Shown here piece after piece: positions 9,205 to 17,347 of a stretch of DNA of 64,000 nucleotides. Made by a program: the position numbers and the translations under genes. The notes beneath the pieces were generated by a model. It ran no database searches. It was not told the origin of the DNA and saw only the letters and a list, made by a program, of their open reading frames with translations. Source of the stretch: Streptomyces sp. CB02414. Its GTDB lineage: Bacteria; Actinomycetota; Actinomycetes; Streptomycetales; Streptomycetaceae. The stretch spans positions 62,001-126,000 of the forward strand of contig NZ_LIPF01000010.1 in assembly GCF_001905385.1 (NCBI RefSeq), written 5' to 3'. Numbering within the stretch: the stretch's first letter is position 1; each line of letters begins with the position of its first letter.

Positions 9205-9555
9205 GACGTGGCTCCTTACGCTCGCGCCGACGGCACTTCGCGCGGCCGACGCCTCGATCATAGGCATCTTCAACACGCTTCTCACCTGCATAAACACACC
9301 TTTGAGCGCCTCAAAGGCAGCGCTGGGGCGCGCCGGGCGGCCGGACGGGGGCGCATTCGCGCGAGTGCTCCGGTCGCCTTCGGAAAGGGGCGGCGCGTAC
9401 TGGTGCTCGGCGCGCGGTGCGGGCAGACTGCCAGCGGGCGGGACGGGATCCCCGGGGATTCCCGCCGCGGGCGCACACTGGAGCACGACACGAGCCGGTA
9501 CCGGGCCCAGCGAGGAGCACGGTCCGGCGACCTACGGGCACGAGGGGGCGACGGC
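9205..9555. other. Intergenic promoter region of the Cds1-like gene
   Basis: This 351-bp gap lies between two divergent genes. On the minus strand TATGAT (9257-9262 read in reverse) is a good -10 about 50 bases before the Cds1-like start. The palindrome at 9299-9317 lies further upstream. The remaining part toward the small plus-strand gene is GC-rich with no further gene that I can support. Confidence 0.5.
9299..9317. promoter_or_regulatory. Inverted repeat, probable operator of the Cds1-like gene
   Basis: CCTTTGAGCGCCTCAAAGG is an exact 8-bp inverted repeat around a 3-bp centre. It lies about 95 bp upstream of the Cds1-like start codon and about 37 bp upstream of a TATGAT -10 on the minus strand, so it overlaps or touches the -35 zone. 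That position suits a repressor or activator. The regulator is not identifiable from the sequence. Confidence 0.55.
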
Positions 9556-9879
9556 ATGGCGGAGCCGGAGTTCAGGGCCACGGGGGTGCGGATCGGCAAG
9601 CGGCTGCGTTCACTCACCCGGGCCGGGACGGTCCGGATCAGCGGTGGCAGGGTGGAGTTGCTGACCAGCTACGGCAGTGAGATCGACAGCGCCCCGGTGC
9701 AGGCGGTGCGCGCCTCCAGGCCCTGGTTCGCCCCCGAGGACCGCGCGCTCGCCGACCTCAACGGCAAGCGGTACCTGCTCACGCTCGGCGAGCGGGACCC
9801 CGCGCCGGGTGAGCCGGGTCCGCCGGCGGCCCGCCGTTTCATCGAGGCGGTGCGCAGGGCGGCCGGGCGACGCGCTTGA
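9556..9879 (+). CDS. Small conserved-looking hypothetical protein
   Basis: This 107-residue basic protein starts at ATG 9556 after GAGGGGG. It is soluble, with a strand-rich centre (RISGGRVELLTSYG, IDSAPVQAVRASRPWF) and an Arg-rich C-terminal helix. The fold may be a small beta domain, but I do not recognise a family. Codon usage is typical of the neighbours, which supports real coding. The next gene begins 183 bp downstream with its own ribosome site. Confidence 0.6.
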   Translation: MAEPEFRATGVRIGKRLRSLTRAGTVRISGGRVELLTSYGSEIDSAPVQAVRASRPWFAPEDRALADLNGKRYLLTLGERDPAPGEPGPPAARRFIEAVRRAAGRRA

Positions 9880-10062
9880 GATGTCCGTAAGTTGCGGTGC
9901 CTCACCCCTTGCGTCACGCTGGTCTCACGTCACTCTGGGTTTACCGGCGATAACGCTGCGAACCAGCCCGCCGGCCATGACAGCAGGCGGCGGCGCGCCG
10001 CGTGCGACCTGCTGGATCCGAACTCCGTGTTCTTCCGGACCTCTAGTCGGGGAGTCGCAGCC

Positions 10063-10611
10063 GTGATCAGTCACCCAAGCAGACATTGCACGGTGGAGCT
10101 CCAAGCCCTGCCGTCGCGGATCGGCCAGGTCCGCAGAATCGTATCTGCGCAATTGCGCTACTGGCATATGGATCCCCTGATCGACCGGGCCGCGCTCGGC
10201 GTGACGGAGTTGTTGACCAACGTCCACCTGCATGCCCGTCCCGACAAGACGTGCACCGTGGAGATAGAGCTGCTCCTTGACCGGCTCACCGTCTCCGTGC
10301 GCGACCACGATCCGCGGCTGCCCGTGGTGGACGACGCCGCGCCGCTGGCGACGTGCGGGCGCGGGCTCTCCATGGTGGCCGCGATGAGTGAGAGCTGGGG
10401 CGCCCGGCCGGACGGCGAGTCCGGCAAGGTCGTCTGGTTCACGCTCCCGACGGCGGTACCCGCCGCGCAGGTCACCGCTCCGCCCGTCACCGCGCACCCG
10501 CCCCGGCGTCTGGTCGGGGAGGTGCCGGCCGCCGCGTTCGCGGAGGCCGAGCACGCGGTCGACGTCGGCAGACCCCAACCCGCTCCCGCCCGGTCGGCCG
10601 TTGCCGGCTGA
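10063..10611 (+). CDS. RsbW-like HATPase_c regulatory ATP-binding protein
   Basis: The 182-residue protein carries a GHKL ATPase domain of the anti-sigma-factor/serine-kinase type. The N-box is GVTELLTNV, followed by a strand VSVRDHDPRLP (usually DGD or DxD-P) and the CGRGLSMVAAMSESWG lid. Streptomyces encodes many such proteins, some of which bind sigma factors and anti-anti-sigma partners. The variant N-box (HLHA instead of RHA) is unremarkable. GTG 10063 has GGGGAG about 9 bases upstream; the open frame from 9892 has no similarity before this point. The last 30 or so residues are Pro/Ala-rich. No partner gene is adjacent. Confidence 0.85.
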   Translation: MISHPSRHCTVELQALPSRIGQVRRIVSAQLRYWHMDPLIDRAALGVTELLTNVHLHARPDKTCTVEIELLLDRLTVSVRDHDPRLPVVDDAAPLATCGRGLSMVAAMSESWGARPDGESGKVVWFTLPTAVPAAQVTAPPVTAHPPRRLVGEVPAAAFAEAEHAVDVGRPQPAPARSAVAG

Positions 10612-10724
10612 CCGGGCGGTGACCTGTCGCTGCCGCGGGCCCACGGCTCACCGGAGCCGGGCGGGCCCCGCCGCGGCCGGGGCGCCGAGGCGGGCCTCGC
10701 CGTCCTGGGCGGCGTTCGCCGCGG

Positions 10725-11009
10725 TCACACCCCGCCGCTCTTGTCCGTCCGGCCGAACCGCTCGTCCAGCACGGACAGCCGGCGCCAGTATTCGTCCTCG
10801 TCAATCTCGCCGGTGGCGAAGCGGTGGCCGAGTACGGTGATCGGCGAGTCGTCCGGGGCGGCGGCCGGCCTGCCGGGGCCGCGACGGCCGCGCCACACGG
10901 TGCGGCGCAGCAGCGTGACGCCGCCGGCGATCACCAGGGCCCAGAACAGGGGGAAGAGCAGGACCCATGGCCCGGGTCCGCCGTCGCCGAAGTGTGCCAG
11001 GGTCTCCAT
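10725..11009 (-). CDS. Small membrane protein with SHOCT domain
   Basis: The 94-residue protein has one membrane segment at about residues 15-34 (WVLLFPLFWALVIAGGVTLL). After a Pro/Arg linker comes a C-terminal SHOCT motif: ITVLGHRFATGEIDEDEYWRRLSVL. SHOCT segments are short oligomerisation modules in bacterial membrane proteins. ATG 11009 is preceded by GAGGAG at 9 bases; the TTG three codons earlier is not needed. It is divergent from the TetR gene and could share its control region, because the 11173-11192 palindrome lies between them. Confidence 0.85.
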   Translation of the reverse strand: METLAHFGDGGPGPWVLLFPLFWALVIAGGVTLLRRTVWRGRRGPGRPAAAPDDSPITVLGHRFATGEIDEDEYWRRLSVLDERFGRTDKSGGV

Positions 11010-11172
11010 GTCGTCCAACTCCTCGGTCGCGGTGTCTTGGTGTCGCTTCCGAGCGTCGCTCCGTCAGAGCGCCGTGGCGTCGTACGGCCAGCGGCAGTGC
11101 GGGTACCGCGCGGGGAGTACCGGGGCCCTCCGCCCGTGCTTTCCACCCGCGGATTCCCTGTTCCGCGCGTTC

Positions 11173-11192
11173 TGTAACTACTAGTATGTACA
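11173..11192. promoter_or_regulatory. TetR-type operator overlapping a promoter
   Basis: TGTAACTACTAGTATGTACA is a 20-bp imperfect palindrome with symmetry TGTA-N2-TACTAGTA-N2-TACA (16 of 20 positions). It lies 8 bp before the TetR start codon and contains TAGTAT, a suitable -10 at 11182-11187, with TTCCGC 15 bp further upstream as a possible -35. A repressor bound here would block its own promoter. The geometry is typical of TetR autoregulation; the assignment to the adjacent TetR is inferred. Confidence 0.7.
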
Positions 11193-11200
11193 CTGCTCGC

Positions 11201-11800
11201 ATGAGCACCTCGGAGCGACTGATCGAGTCCACCCGCGAGCTGCTGTGGGAACGCGGTTACGTGGGGACCAGCCCCAAGGCGATCCTGGAGCGCTCGGGCG
11301 TCGGCCAGGGCAGCATGTACCACCACTTCAAGGGCAAGCCCGACCTCGCGCTGGCCGCGATGCGCCGCACCGCCGAGGCGATGCGCGCCACCGCCGAGAC
11401 CGTACTGACCGGTCCCGGCACGCCGTACGAGCGCGTCGAGGCGTATCTGCGGCGCGAACGCGACGTGTTGCGCGGCTGCCCGGTCGGGCGCCTGACCATG
11501 GACCCGGACGTGATCGCCGACGACGCCCTGCGCGCGCCCGTCGACGAGACGCTGGACTGGCTGCGGGAGCAGCTCGCCGGGATCGTCGAGGAGGGCAAGG
11601 AGCTGGGCGAGTTCGCGCCCTCGCTGGACGGGGAGGAGGTCGCGGCGGCCGTCGTCGCGACCGTCCAGGGCGGCTACGTCCTCGCCCGCGCGTCCGGCTC
11701 CCCCGCCGCCTTCGACGCCGCCGTCCGGGGCCTGCTCGCGCTGCTCGCACCGCCGGCCGCCCCTGCCGGCCGACGGACTTCCGCACCCGTGTCGCCCTAG
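11201..11800 (+). CDS. TetR-family transcriptional regulator
   Basis: The 199-residue protein has a canonical TetR DNA-binding domain: RLIESTRELLWERGYVGTSPKAILERSGVGQGSMYHHFKGKPDLALAAM over about residues 5-55. Its ligand domain has CPVGRLTMDPDV and lacks recognisable metal sites. It is the first gene of a run TetR - DUF4865 - phosphotriesterase-like - tautomerase that reads in one direction, so it probably controls this operon in response to a small molecule. No ribosome site is visible, and the -10 lies 13 bp upstream, so the transcript may have a very short leader. The stop is 10 bp before the DUF4865 start. Confidence 0.92.
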   Translation: MSTSERLIESTRELLWERGYVGTSPKAILERSGVGQGSMYHHFKGKPDLALAAMRRTAEAMRATAETVLTGPGTPYERVEAYLRRERDVLRGCPVGRLTMDPDVIADDALRAPVDETLDWLREQLAGIVEEGKELGEFAPSLDGEEVAAAVVATVQGGYVLARASGSPAAFDAAVRGLLALLAPPAAPAGRRTSAPVSP

Positions 11801-11810
11801 GAGAACGTCC

Positions 11811-12398
11811 ATGCACGCCATGCAGTACGAGTTCACCCTGCCCGCCGCCTTCGGGACGGACGCCATCCGGGAGCGGGTCGCCCGCACCGGGCACCTGCTG
11901 GACGAGTGGCCCGGCCTCGGGCTGAAGGCCTACCTGCTGCGCGAGCGCGGCGTGCAGGGCTCGCCCGTCGACCAGTACGCGCCGTTCTACCTGTGGAACA
12001 CCGTGGAGGGCATGAACTCCTTCCTCTGGGACGGCGCGTTCCAGCGGCCCACCGACGACTTCGGCCGGCCCGCGGTCCGGCAGTGGACCGGCCTGGCCTA
12101 CGAGGAGGGCGGCGCCGCCCGCTCCCCCGCGCGCACGGCGGTGCGCCGGCGTCAGCCGGTGCCGGAGGGTGTCCCGCTGTCGGAGGTGGCGGCGCAGGCC
12201 GTGCGGGAGACCGGACGGCTGGCGGGCGGGGAAGGGACGCTGCTCGCGGCTGCGGTCGTCGACACGGCCCGCTGGGAGCTGGTGCACTTCTCGCTGCACG
12301 CGCACGACGCACCGGCCGAGGCCGAGGGGGACGTGTTCCAGGTTCTGCGCCTGTCGGCGCCGGGGCGGGACCGGTTGCCGCGGGGACGCCGGTGGTGA
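11811..12398 (+). CDS. DUF4865 family protein
   Basis: This 195-residue protein matches the DUF4865 pattern: MQYEFTLPA at the start, IRERVARTG, a glycine-leucine GLGLKAYLLRERG core, then YAPFYLWNTVEGMNSFLWDGAF. The family is uncharacterised but in actinobacteria often sits beside TetR and tautomerase genes, as here. The fold may resemble dimeric alpha/beta-barrel proteins. ATG 11811 follows AGGAGAACGTCC, with a second ATG at 11820. The stop TGA overlaps the next start as GTGA, indicating translational coupling with the phosphotriesterase-like gene. Confidence 0.82.
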   Translation: MHAMQYEFTLPAAFGTDAIRERVARTGHLLDEWPGLGLKAYLLRERGVQGSPVDQYAPFYLWNTVEGMNSFLWDGAFQRPTDDFGRPAVRQWTGLAYEEGGAARSPARTAVRRRQPVPEGVPLSEVAAQAVRETGRLAGGEGTLLAAAVVDTARWELVHFSLHAHDAPAEAEGDVFQVLRLSAPGRDRLPRGRRW

Positions 12399-13303
12399 GC
12401 GCGGTCCGCACGGTCCTCGGGGACGTGCCGGCCGGGGAGTTGGGCGTGTGCGACGCGCACGATCACGTGTTCCTCGCCAGTCCCCGGCTGCCCGGTGAGG
12501 AGCTGCGCAGCGTGGCGGCGGCACGTGCGGAGCTGGCCGCGTTCCGGGAGCGGGGCGGCGGGACGGTGGTGCAGTGGACGCCGTACGGCCTGGGCCGGCG
12601 GGCCGCCGACCTGCCGGGGCTGTCCCGGGAGACCGGCGTGCACCTGGTGGCCGCGACGGGGCTGCACCAGGACGTGCACTACACCGACGACGTGCTCGCC
12701 GCGCTGCGGGGGAGGCCGGCGGAGGTCTTCGTGGCCGAACTGACCGAGGGCATCGGGGCGTCGGGGGTACGCGCCGGACTGATCAAAGTGGCGGGCGGCT
12801 TCCACACCCTCGACGCGCACGCGCGGTGGGCGATGCCGGCGGCGGCCGAGGCACATCACGCGACGGGGGCACCCATCGCCGTGCACCTGGAACTGGGCAC
12901 CGGCGCACCGGACGTCCTGGAGTTGCTGTGCGGCGAGTTGGGCGTGCCCCCGCACCGGGTGGTTCTCGGCCACCTCAACCGCTTCCCCGACCCGGTGGAG
13001 CACCGGGAGATCGCCGCGTCCGGGTGTTACCTGGCCTTCGACGGACCGTCCCGGGCCCACCACGCCACCGACTGGCGGATGCCGCAGGCCGTACGGGACC
13101 TCGCCGAGGCGGGCCACGGCGACCGGATCCTGCTCGGCGGCGACACGACGACCGCCGCGGCCCGGTCGGTCAACGGCGGACCGGGGATGCCGCACCTGCT
13201 GCGCCGGGTGGCGCCCCGGCTCGCGCGCGCCGTGGGTGAGGAACTGGTGCGGCGCGTCCTCGTCACCAATCCCGCGCGGGCCTTCGCCGTGGAGTGGCGC
13301 TGA
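12395..13303 (+). CDS. Phosphotriesterase-family amidohydrolase
   Basis: The 302-residue enzyme has a complete binuclear metal site of the phosphotriesterase family. H22 and H24 lie in DAHDHVF, K131 in LIKVA is the likely carbamylated bridging lysine, and H164 in VHLELG, H193 in LGHLNR and D250 in LGGDTT follow. Known members hydrolyse organophosphates, lactones (including acyl-homoserine lactones) or amides; the native substrate cannot be read here. GTG 12395 overlaps the DUF4865 stop by 4 bp. The frame is open to 11906, but homology starts at 12395. Its neighbours suggest that it acts on the metabolite sensed by the TetR. Confidence 0.88.
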   Translation: MSAVRTVLGDVPAGELGVCDAHDHVFLASPRLPGEELRSVAAARAELAAFRERGGGTVVQWTPYGLGRRAADLPGLSRETGVHLVAATGLHQDVHYTDDVLAALRGRPAEVFVAELTEGIGASGVRAGLIKVAGGFHTLDAHARWAMPAAAEAHHATGAPIAVHLELGTGAPDVLELLCGELGVPPHRVVLGHLNRFPDPVEHREIAASGCYLAFDGPSRAHHATDWRMPQAVRDLAEAGHGDRILLGGDTTTAAARSVNGGPGMPHLLRRVAPRLARAVGEELVRRVLVTNPARAFAVEWR

Positions 13304-13350
13304 CGCCCGGCCGCGCGGAACTCGCCTCGTCCGACAGGAGGACCACAGCC

Positions 13351-13734
13351 ATGCCCTTCGTCCGCATCGACGCCCACGGGACCGACTCCGACCGCCTCGA
13401 CGCGCTCGGGCGTGCCGTGCACCAGGCCCTGGTCGAGACGCTCGGCATTCCGCCCGGCGACCGGTTCACGGTCCTGACCGGCCACGACGGCACCCGCAGC
13501 GCGCTGCGCTGGGGCGACTACCCCGGCATCCACCGGGACGAGGGCATCGTGTTCGTCGGCATCACGTTGCGGTCCGGACGGACGACCGAGCGGAAACAGG
13601 CGCTGTACCGGCGGGTCGCCGAACTGGCCGAGTCGTACGCCGGGACCGAGCCCCGCAACGTCTTCGTCACCCTGACCGAGAACGCCTGCGCCGACTGGTC
13701 CCTGGGCCACGGTCTCGCGCAGTACGTGTCATGA
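13351..13734 (+). CDS. Tautomerase-family protein
   Basis: The 127-residue protein starts MPFVRIDAHG, so removing the initiator Met exposes Pro1, the catalytic base in 4-oxalocrotonate tautomerase and MIF-type enzymes. The body has the beta-alpha-beta pattern with VGITLRSGRTTERKQALYRRV and a C-terminal NVFVTLTENACADWSLG. It probably isomerises an enol or ketone intermediate. AGGAGG lies at 13336-13341, ideally placed before ATG 13351. It is the last gene of the apparent TetR/DUF4865/phosphotriesterase operon, 47 bp after the previous stop. Confidence 0.87.
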   Translation: MPFVRIDAHGTDSDRLDALGRAVHQALVETLGIPPGDRFTVLTGHDGTRSALRWGDYPGIHRDEGIVFVGITLRSGRTTERKQALYRRVAELAESYAGTEPRNVFVTLTENACADWSLGHGLAQYVS

Positions 13735-13771
13735 TCGCGCCGCACGGGACAGTACACCTAGGCTCGGGTCC

Positions 13772-14170
13772 ATGTTGAGACTCGGCATTCCTGTCATCGG
13801 CGTCACGGACGTGCCACGCGCCGTGGAGTTCTGGACGGCGGCGCTGAACCTGGTCGTCTCCGAGGAGTGGGCGAGCGAGACCTGGCGGACGCTGGATCAC
13901 GCGGACGGCTCCGGGCGGGCCCTCGGGCTGCTGTACAGCGAGTCTCCGGCCGAGCCGCGTCCCCGGCTGCACCTGGACCTCTTCGTGGACTCGGCCGAGG
14001 AGCAGCAGGCGGAGGTGCGGCGGCTGACCGGTCTCGGTGCGCGGGCCGTCGACTGGGACCTGTACCCACCCGACCCGGACTTCGTGGTCCTCGCCGACCC
14101 GGACGGCAACATCTTCTGCGTCGTCGATCTCAGCCACGCGCCGAGCGGCGGTGACCGGCCCGCGGCCTGA
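13772..14170 (+). CDS. VOC-family (glyoxalase/bleomycin-resistance fold) protein
   Basis: The 132-residue protein shows the paired beta-alpha-beta-beta-beta modules of the vicinal oxygen chelate fold: IPVIGVTDVPRAVEFWTAALNL and LHLDLFVDSAEEQQAEVRRLTGLGA, ending FVVLADPDGNIFCVV. VOC members include glyoxalases, dioxygenases and drug-binding proteins, and none can be chosen here. There is no ribosome site; TAGGCT at 13759-13764 lies 7 bp before ATG 13772, so the message is probably leaderless and this gene has its own promoter rather than being read with the tautomerase operon. The stop is 5 bp from the convergent ROK gene. Confidence 0.88.
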   Translation: MLRLGIPVIGVTDVPRAVEFWTAALNLVVSEEWASETWRTLDHADGSGRALGLLYSESPAEPRPRLHLDLFVDSAEEQQAEVRRLTGLGARAVDWDLYPPDPDFVVLADPDGNIFCVVDLSHAPSGGDRPAA

Positions 14171-14175
14171 GGCGT

Positions 14176-15417
14176 TCACCGGGCCAGCGCGCCCAGCGGG
14201 TCGTCCAGGACCGGCTGCCAGGCCAGTTCGGCGGCGCCGACCAGGCTGTTGTGGTCGAGGCCGCAGGGCAGGATGGGCACGCCGCCGCTCTGGCCCCACA
14301 GGCTGCGGTCGGCGACGACGGCGCGCAGCCGTTCGGGGTCGGCGTCGAGGAGCGCGCGGTGGAGTCCGCCCAGGACGATGCGGTCCGGGTTGAGGATGTT
14401 CACCAGGCCGGCGAGGCCGAGGCCGAGGCGGTCGATGAGGGTCTCGGTGGCGGTGCGGACGGCCGGGTCGGCGTAGTGGCCGCGGATCAGGTCGTACGAC
14501 TGCTGGAGCAGGGAGACCTCCGGTCCCGGCTCGCGGCCGGACGCGGTGAGGAAGGCCAGCGGGTCGGTCTCCACGTCCAGGCAGCCACGGCTGCCGCAGT
14601 GGCAGGGGCCGCCGTCGGGGTTGACGGTGAGGTGGCCGACCTCCAGGGCGAGGCCCGAACTGCCGCTGTGCAGGCGGCCGTCGAGGACGAGGGCACCGCC
14701 GACGCCCCGGTGGCCGGTGGCCACGCACAGCAGGTCGCGGGCGCCGCGCCCGGCGCCGTGCCGGTGCTCGGCGAGCGCGGCGAGGTTGACGTCGTTGGCG
14801 GCGAAGGCGGGGCCGTCGATGCCGGCGGCGCGCACCTGTTCGGCGAAGATCCGCCGCACGGGGGCGCCCGCGGGCCAGGCGAGGTGGAGCGGGTTGAGGG
14901 CCAGGCCCTCGGGCTCCGCCACGGCGGACGGCACGGCGAGTCCCGCGCCGACGCAGCGCCTGCCGGTCTCCCTCAGGAGTTCCGCTCCCGCCTCGACCAC
15001 GGAGCCGAGCACCTTCGCCGGGTCGGCGTCCACGACCTCGCAGCCGGGGGCGGTGGCGACGATGCGGCCGCCGAGGCCGACCAGGGCCGCGCGGAATCCG
15101 TCGGCGTGGACCTGGGCGGCGAGGGCGACCGGCCCGTCCTCGGCGACCGCGAGACGGTGCGAGGGCCGCCCCTGGGAACCGGCGGCCGCGCCGGGCCGGG
15201 CGTCGACCCGGATCAGACCGAGCGCCTCCAGTTCGGCGGCGACCGCGCCGGCGGTGGCCCGGGTCACGCCGAGTTCCGCGGTGAGGACGGCCCGGGTGGG
15301 GGCGCGTCCGGTGTGCACGAGCTCCAACGCGGGTCCGAGCGCACCGCGCCCCCGGTCCAGCCGCGTCCTCGAGGTGGTCCCTTCCCCCGCCGCCCGGGGG
15401 TCAGCCTTGCCGCTCAT
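14176..15417 (-). CDS. ROK-family transcriptional regulator
   Basis: This 413-residue protein has an N-terminal winged helix (ELVHTGRAPTRAVLTAELGVTRATAGAVAAELEALGLI) followed by a ROK sugar-kinase-like domain. The zinc motif is CHCGSRGCLDVE in place of the usual CXCGXXGC. ROK regulators of the NagC/XylR type repress sugar genes. The first 50 residues before the helix are low-complexity. The start ATG 15417 lacks a strong ribosome site, so a start slightly further in is possible. It is convergent with the VOC gene and no sugar genes are adjacent. Confidence 0.85.
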   Translation of the reverse strand: MSGKADPRAAGEGTTSRTRLDRGRGALGPALELVHTGRAPTRAVLTAELGVTRATAGAVAAELEALGLIRVDARPGAAAGSQGRPSHRLAVAEDGPVALAAQVHADGFRAALVGLGGRIVATAPGCEVVDADPAKVLGSVVEAGAELLRETGRRCVGAGLAVPSAVAEPEGLALNPLHLAWPAGAPVRRIFAEQVRAAGIDGPAFAANDVNLAALAEHRHGAGRGARDLLCVATGHRGVGGALVLDGRLHSGSSGLALEVGHLTVNPDGGPCHCGSRGCLDVETDPLAFLTASGREPGPEVSLLQQSYDLIRGHYADPAVRTATETLIDRLGLGLAGLVNILNPDRIVLGGLHRALLDADPERLRAVVADRSLWGQSGGVPILPCGLDHNSLVGAAELAWQPVLDDPLGALAR

Positions 15418-15454
15418 GAGGGGGAGTCTCCCATGATCCGCGGGTGCGGTGGTC

Positions 15455-16105
15455 CTAGAGCCCGCTGACCCGGAGCGTGATGTTCAGCCGCCCGGTGAGC
15501 CCCAACTCGGGCGGTGCGGTGCCCGGGTGCACGCGCGGCACCCCGTGGTACGCGAGCCGGGAGGGCCCGCCGAAGACGAAGAGGTCGCCGCTGCGCAGCT
15601 CGACGTCGGTCCAGGGGCGGGTCCGGGTCTCGGGGTTGCCGAACCGGAAGACGCAGGTGTCTCCGAGGCTCAGGGAGACCACGGGCGCGCCGGACTTCTC
15701 GTCGGCGTCGCGGTGCATGCCCATCCGGGCGTCGGCGTCGTAGAAGTTGATCAGCGCGATGTCGTAGGGACCGTCCGCCGCGGGCTCGGCGCCCAGCGCT
15801 TCGGTGACCGCCCGGCGGGCGAGTTCGCCGAGACGGGCGGGGAAGGGCTTCACGGGCGCGCCGTCGCCGTCGACGACGGTGCGGGCGTACGCGTACGGGT
15901 GCCAGTGCCATCCGAGGCAGACCTGCCTCGCGGTCATGGTTCCGCCGCCGGGTGTGCGGACCGTGCGCAGCCCGGCCGGCGGGCGGGCCCACTCGCGGCA
16001 GGCGGACAGCAGCTCTTGCTGGAGTGCGGGCTCCAGCCAGTCGGGGACGTGCACGGCGCCGGGCGCGATCTCGGCGCGTGCCCTGGGGAACAGCTCGGCC
16101 TCCAT
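15455..16105 (-). CDS. alkB: AlkB-type alpha-ketoglutarate-dependent dioxygenase
   Basis: The 216-residue protein has the AlkB Fe(II) and 2-oxoglutarate site. H131 and D133 lie in MHRDADE, a third His is in LAYHGVP, and a C-terminal RLNITLR supplies the arginine that binds 2-oxoglutarate. The size and NFYDADARMGMHRD context match bacterial AlkB, which removes methyl lesions from single-stranded DNA or RNA. ATG 16105 follows GGATGGGGG. It is divergent from the RlmG-like gene across 55 bp. Confidence 0.9.
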   Translation of the reverse strand: MEAELFPRARAEIAPGAVHVPDWLEPALQQELLSACREWARPPAGLRTVRTPGGGTMTARQVCLGWHWHPYAYARTVVDGDGAPVKPFPARLGELARRAVTEALGAEPAADGPYDIALINFYDADARMGMHRDADEKSGAPVVSLSLGDTCVFRFGNPETRTRPWTDVELRSGDLFVFGGPSRLAYHGVPRVHPGTAPPELGLTGRLNITLRVSGL

Positions 16106-16160
16106 GCCCCCATCCTGCCCGACAGGGCCTGAGCTGCGGCTCGGCTAGCCTGGACGCACG

Positions 16161-17336
16161 ATGAACGACCGCAGCGACCTTACGACGACCCCGTGGGGCG
16201 AGATGACGACCCCGTGGGGCAAGCAGGTGCTCACCCGCTTTCCCGAGGATCCCCGCGACCGGCTCCGGGCCTGGGACGCCTCCGACGAGTACCTGCTCGG
16301 GCACCTCGCGGACCAGGACGTGCCGCTGTCCGGCACGGTGGTGGTCGTCGGCGACCGCTGGGGCGCGCTGGTGACGGCGCTGGCCGCGCACCGGCCGGTG
16401 CAGATCACCGACTCCCACCTCGCCCGGGAGGCGACCCGCGCCAATCTGGAGCGGGCGGGCGTCGAGCCTGCCGCCGTACGGCTGCTCACCACGCGGGACA
16501 CCCCGCCGGAGCGGATCGACGTGCTGCTGGTGCGGGTACCCAAGAGCCTGGCACTGCTGGAGGATCAGCTGCTGCGGCTGGCGCCGGCGCTGCACGAGGG
16601 CACGGTCGTGGTCGGCACCGGGATGGTGAAGGAGATCCACACCTCGACGCTGCGGCTGTTCGAGCGGATCGTGGGGCCGACCCGTACCTCGCTGGCGGTG
16701 AAGAAGGCCCGGCTCATCTTCGCCACGCCGGACCTCTCGCTGAAGCGGCCCGCCAATCCCTGGCCGCTGAGCTACCGGCTCCCCGACGACGTCGGCCCGG
16801 TCTCCGGGCGGACCGTCGTCAACCACGCCGGTGTCTTCTGCGCGGACCGGCTCGACATCGGCACCCGCTTCTTCCTCGGGCACCTGCCGGACACCGGCGG
16901 CCTGCGGCGGGTGGTGGACCTGGGCTGCGGCAACGGCGTGGTCGGTACGGCGGTGGCGCTGGCCGACCCGGACGCCGAGGTGCTGTTCACCGACGAGTCC
17001 TTCCAGGCCGTGGCCTCGGCGCGGGCGACGTGCGAGGCGAACGGAGCGGCGGGGCGGGCCGGGTTCCGGGTGGGCGACGGGCTGGCCGGGGTGCCGGACG
17101 GCAGTGTCGACCTGGTGCTGAACAACCCGCCCTTCCACTCCCACCAGGCGACGACCGACGCCACCGCCCGGCGGATGTTCACCGGGGCGCGGCGCGTGCT
17201 GCGCCCCGGCGGTGAGCTGTGGGTGGTCGGCAACCGGCACCTGGGCTACCACGTCGCACTGCGGCGGCTGTTCGGCAACAGTGAAGTGGTCGCGAGCGAC
17301 CCCAAGTTCGTGGTGCTCAGGGCGGTCAGGAAGTAG
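16161..17336 (+). CDS. rlmG: RlmG/RsmC-like rRNA guanine-N2 methyltransferase
   Basis: The 391-residue protein has two halves as in RlmG and RsmC: an inactive N-terminal Rossmann-like domain and a C-terminal SAM-binding domain with VVDLGCGNGVVG and the catalytic NNPPFH. The length suits RlmG, which methylates 23S rRNA, although RsmC-type 16S activity cannot be excluded. TAGCCT at 16146-16151 lies 9 bp before the start, so ATG 16161 is likely read from a near-leaderless message. The N-terminus carries a tandem TTPWG-x-TTPWG duplication from a 21-bp-spaced direct repeat. A second ATG at 16203 follows it. Confidence 0.8.
   Translation: MNDRSDLTTTPWGEMTTPWGKQVLTRFPEDPRDRLRAWDASDEYLLGHLADQDVPLSGTVVVVGDRWGALVTALAAHRPVQITDSHLAREATRANLERAGVEPAAVRLLTTRDTPPERIDVLLVRVPKSLALLEDQLLRLAPALHEGTVVVGTGMVKEIHTSTLRLFERIVGPTRTSLAVKKARLIFATPDLSLKRPANPWPLSYRLPDDVGPVSGRTVVNHAGVFCADRLDIGTRFFLGHLPDTGGLRRVVDLGCGNGVVGTAVALADPDAEVLFTDESFQAVASARATCEANGAAGRAGFRVGDGLAGVPDGSVDLVLNNPPFHSHQATTDATARRMFTGARRVLRPGGELWVVGNRHLGYHVALRRLFGNSEVVASDPKFVVLRAVRK
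16185..16220 (+). repeat. 21-bp-spaced direct repeat inside rlmG N-terminus
   Basis: ACGACCCCGTGGGGC occurs at 16185-16199 and again at 16206-16220, so the protein reads TTPWGEM then TTPWGKQ. The family normally has one such segment. This looks like a recent in-frame duplication and keeps the frame open. Confidence 0.75.
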
Positions 17337-17347
17337 GGCGCGGGCGG

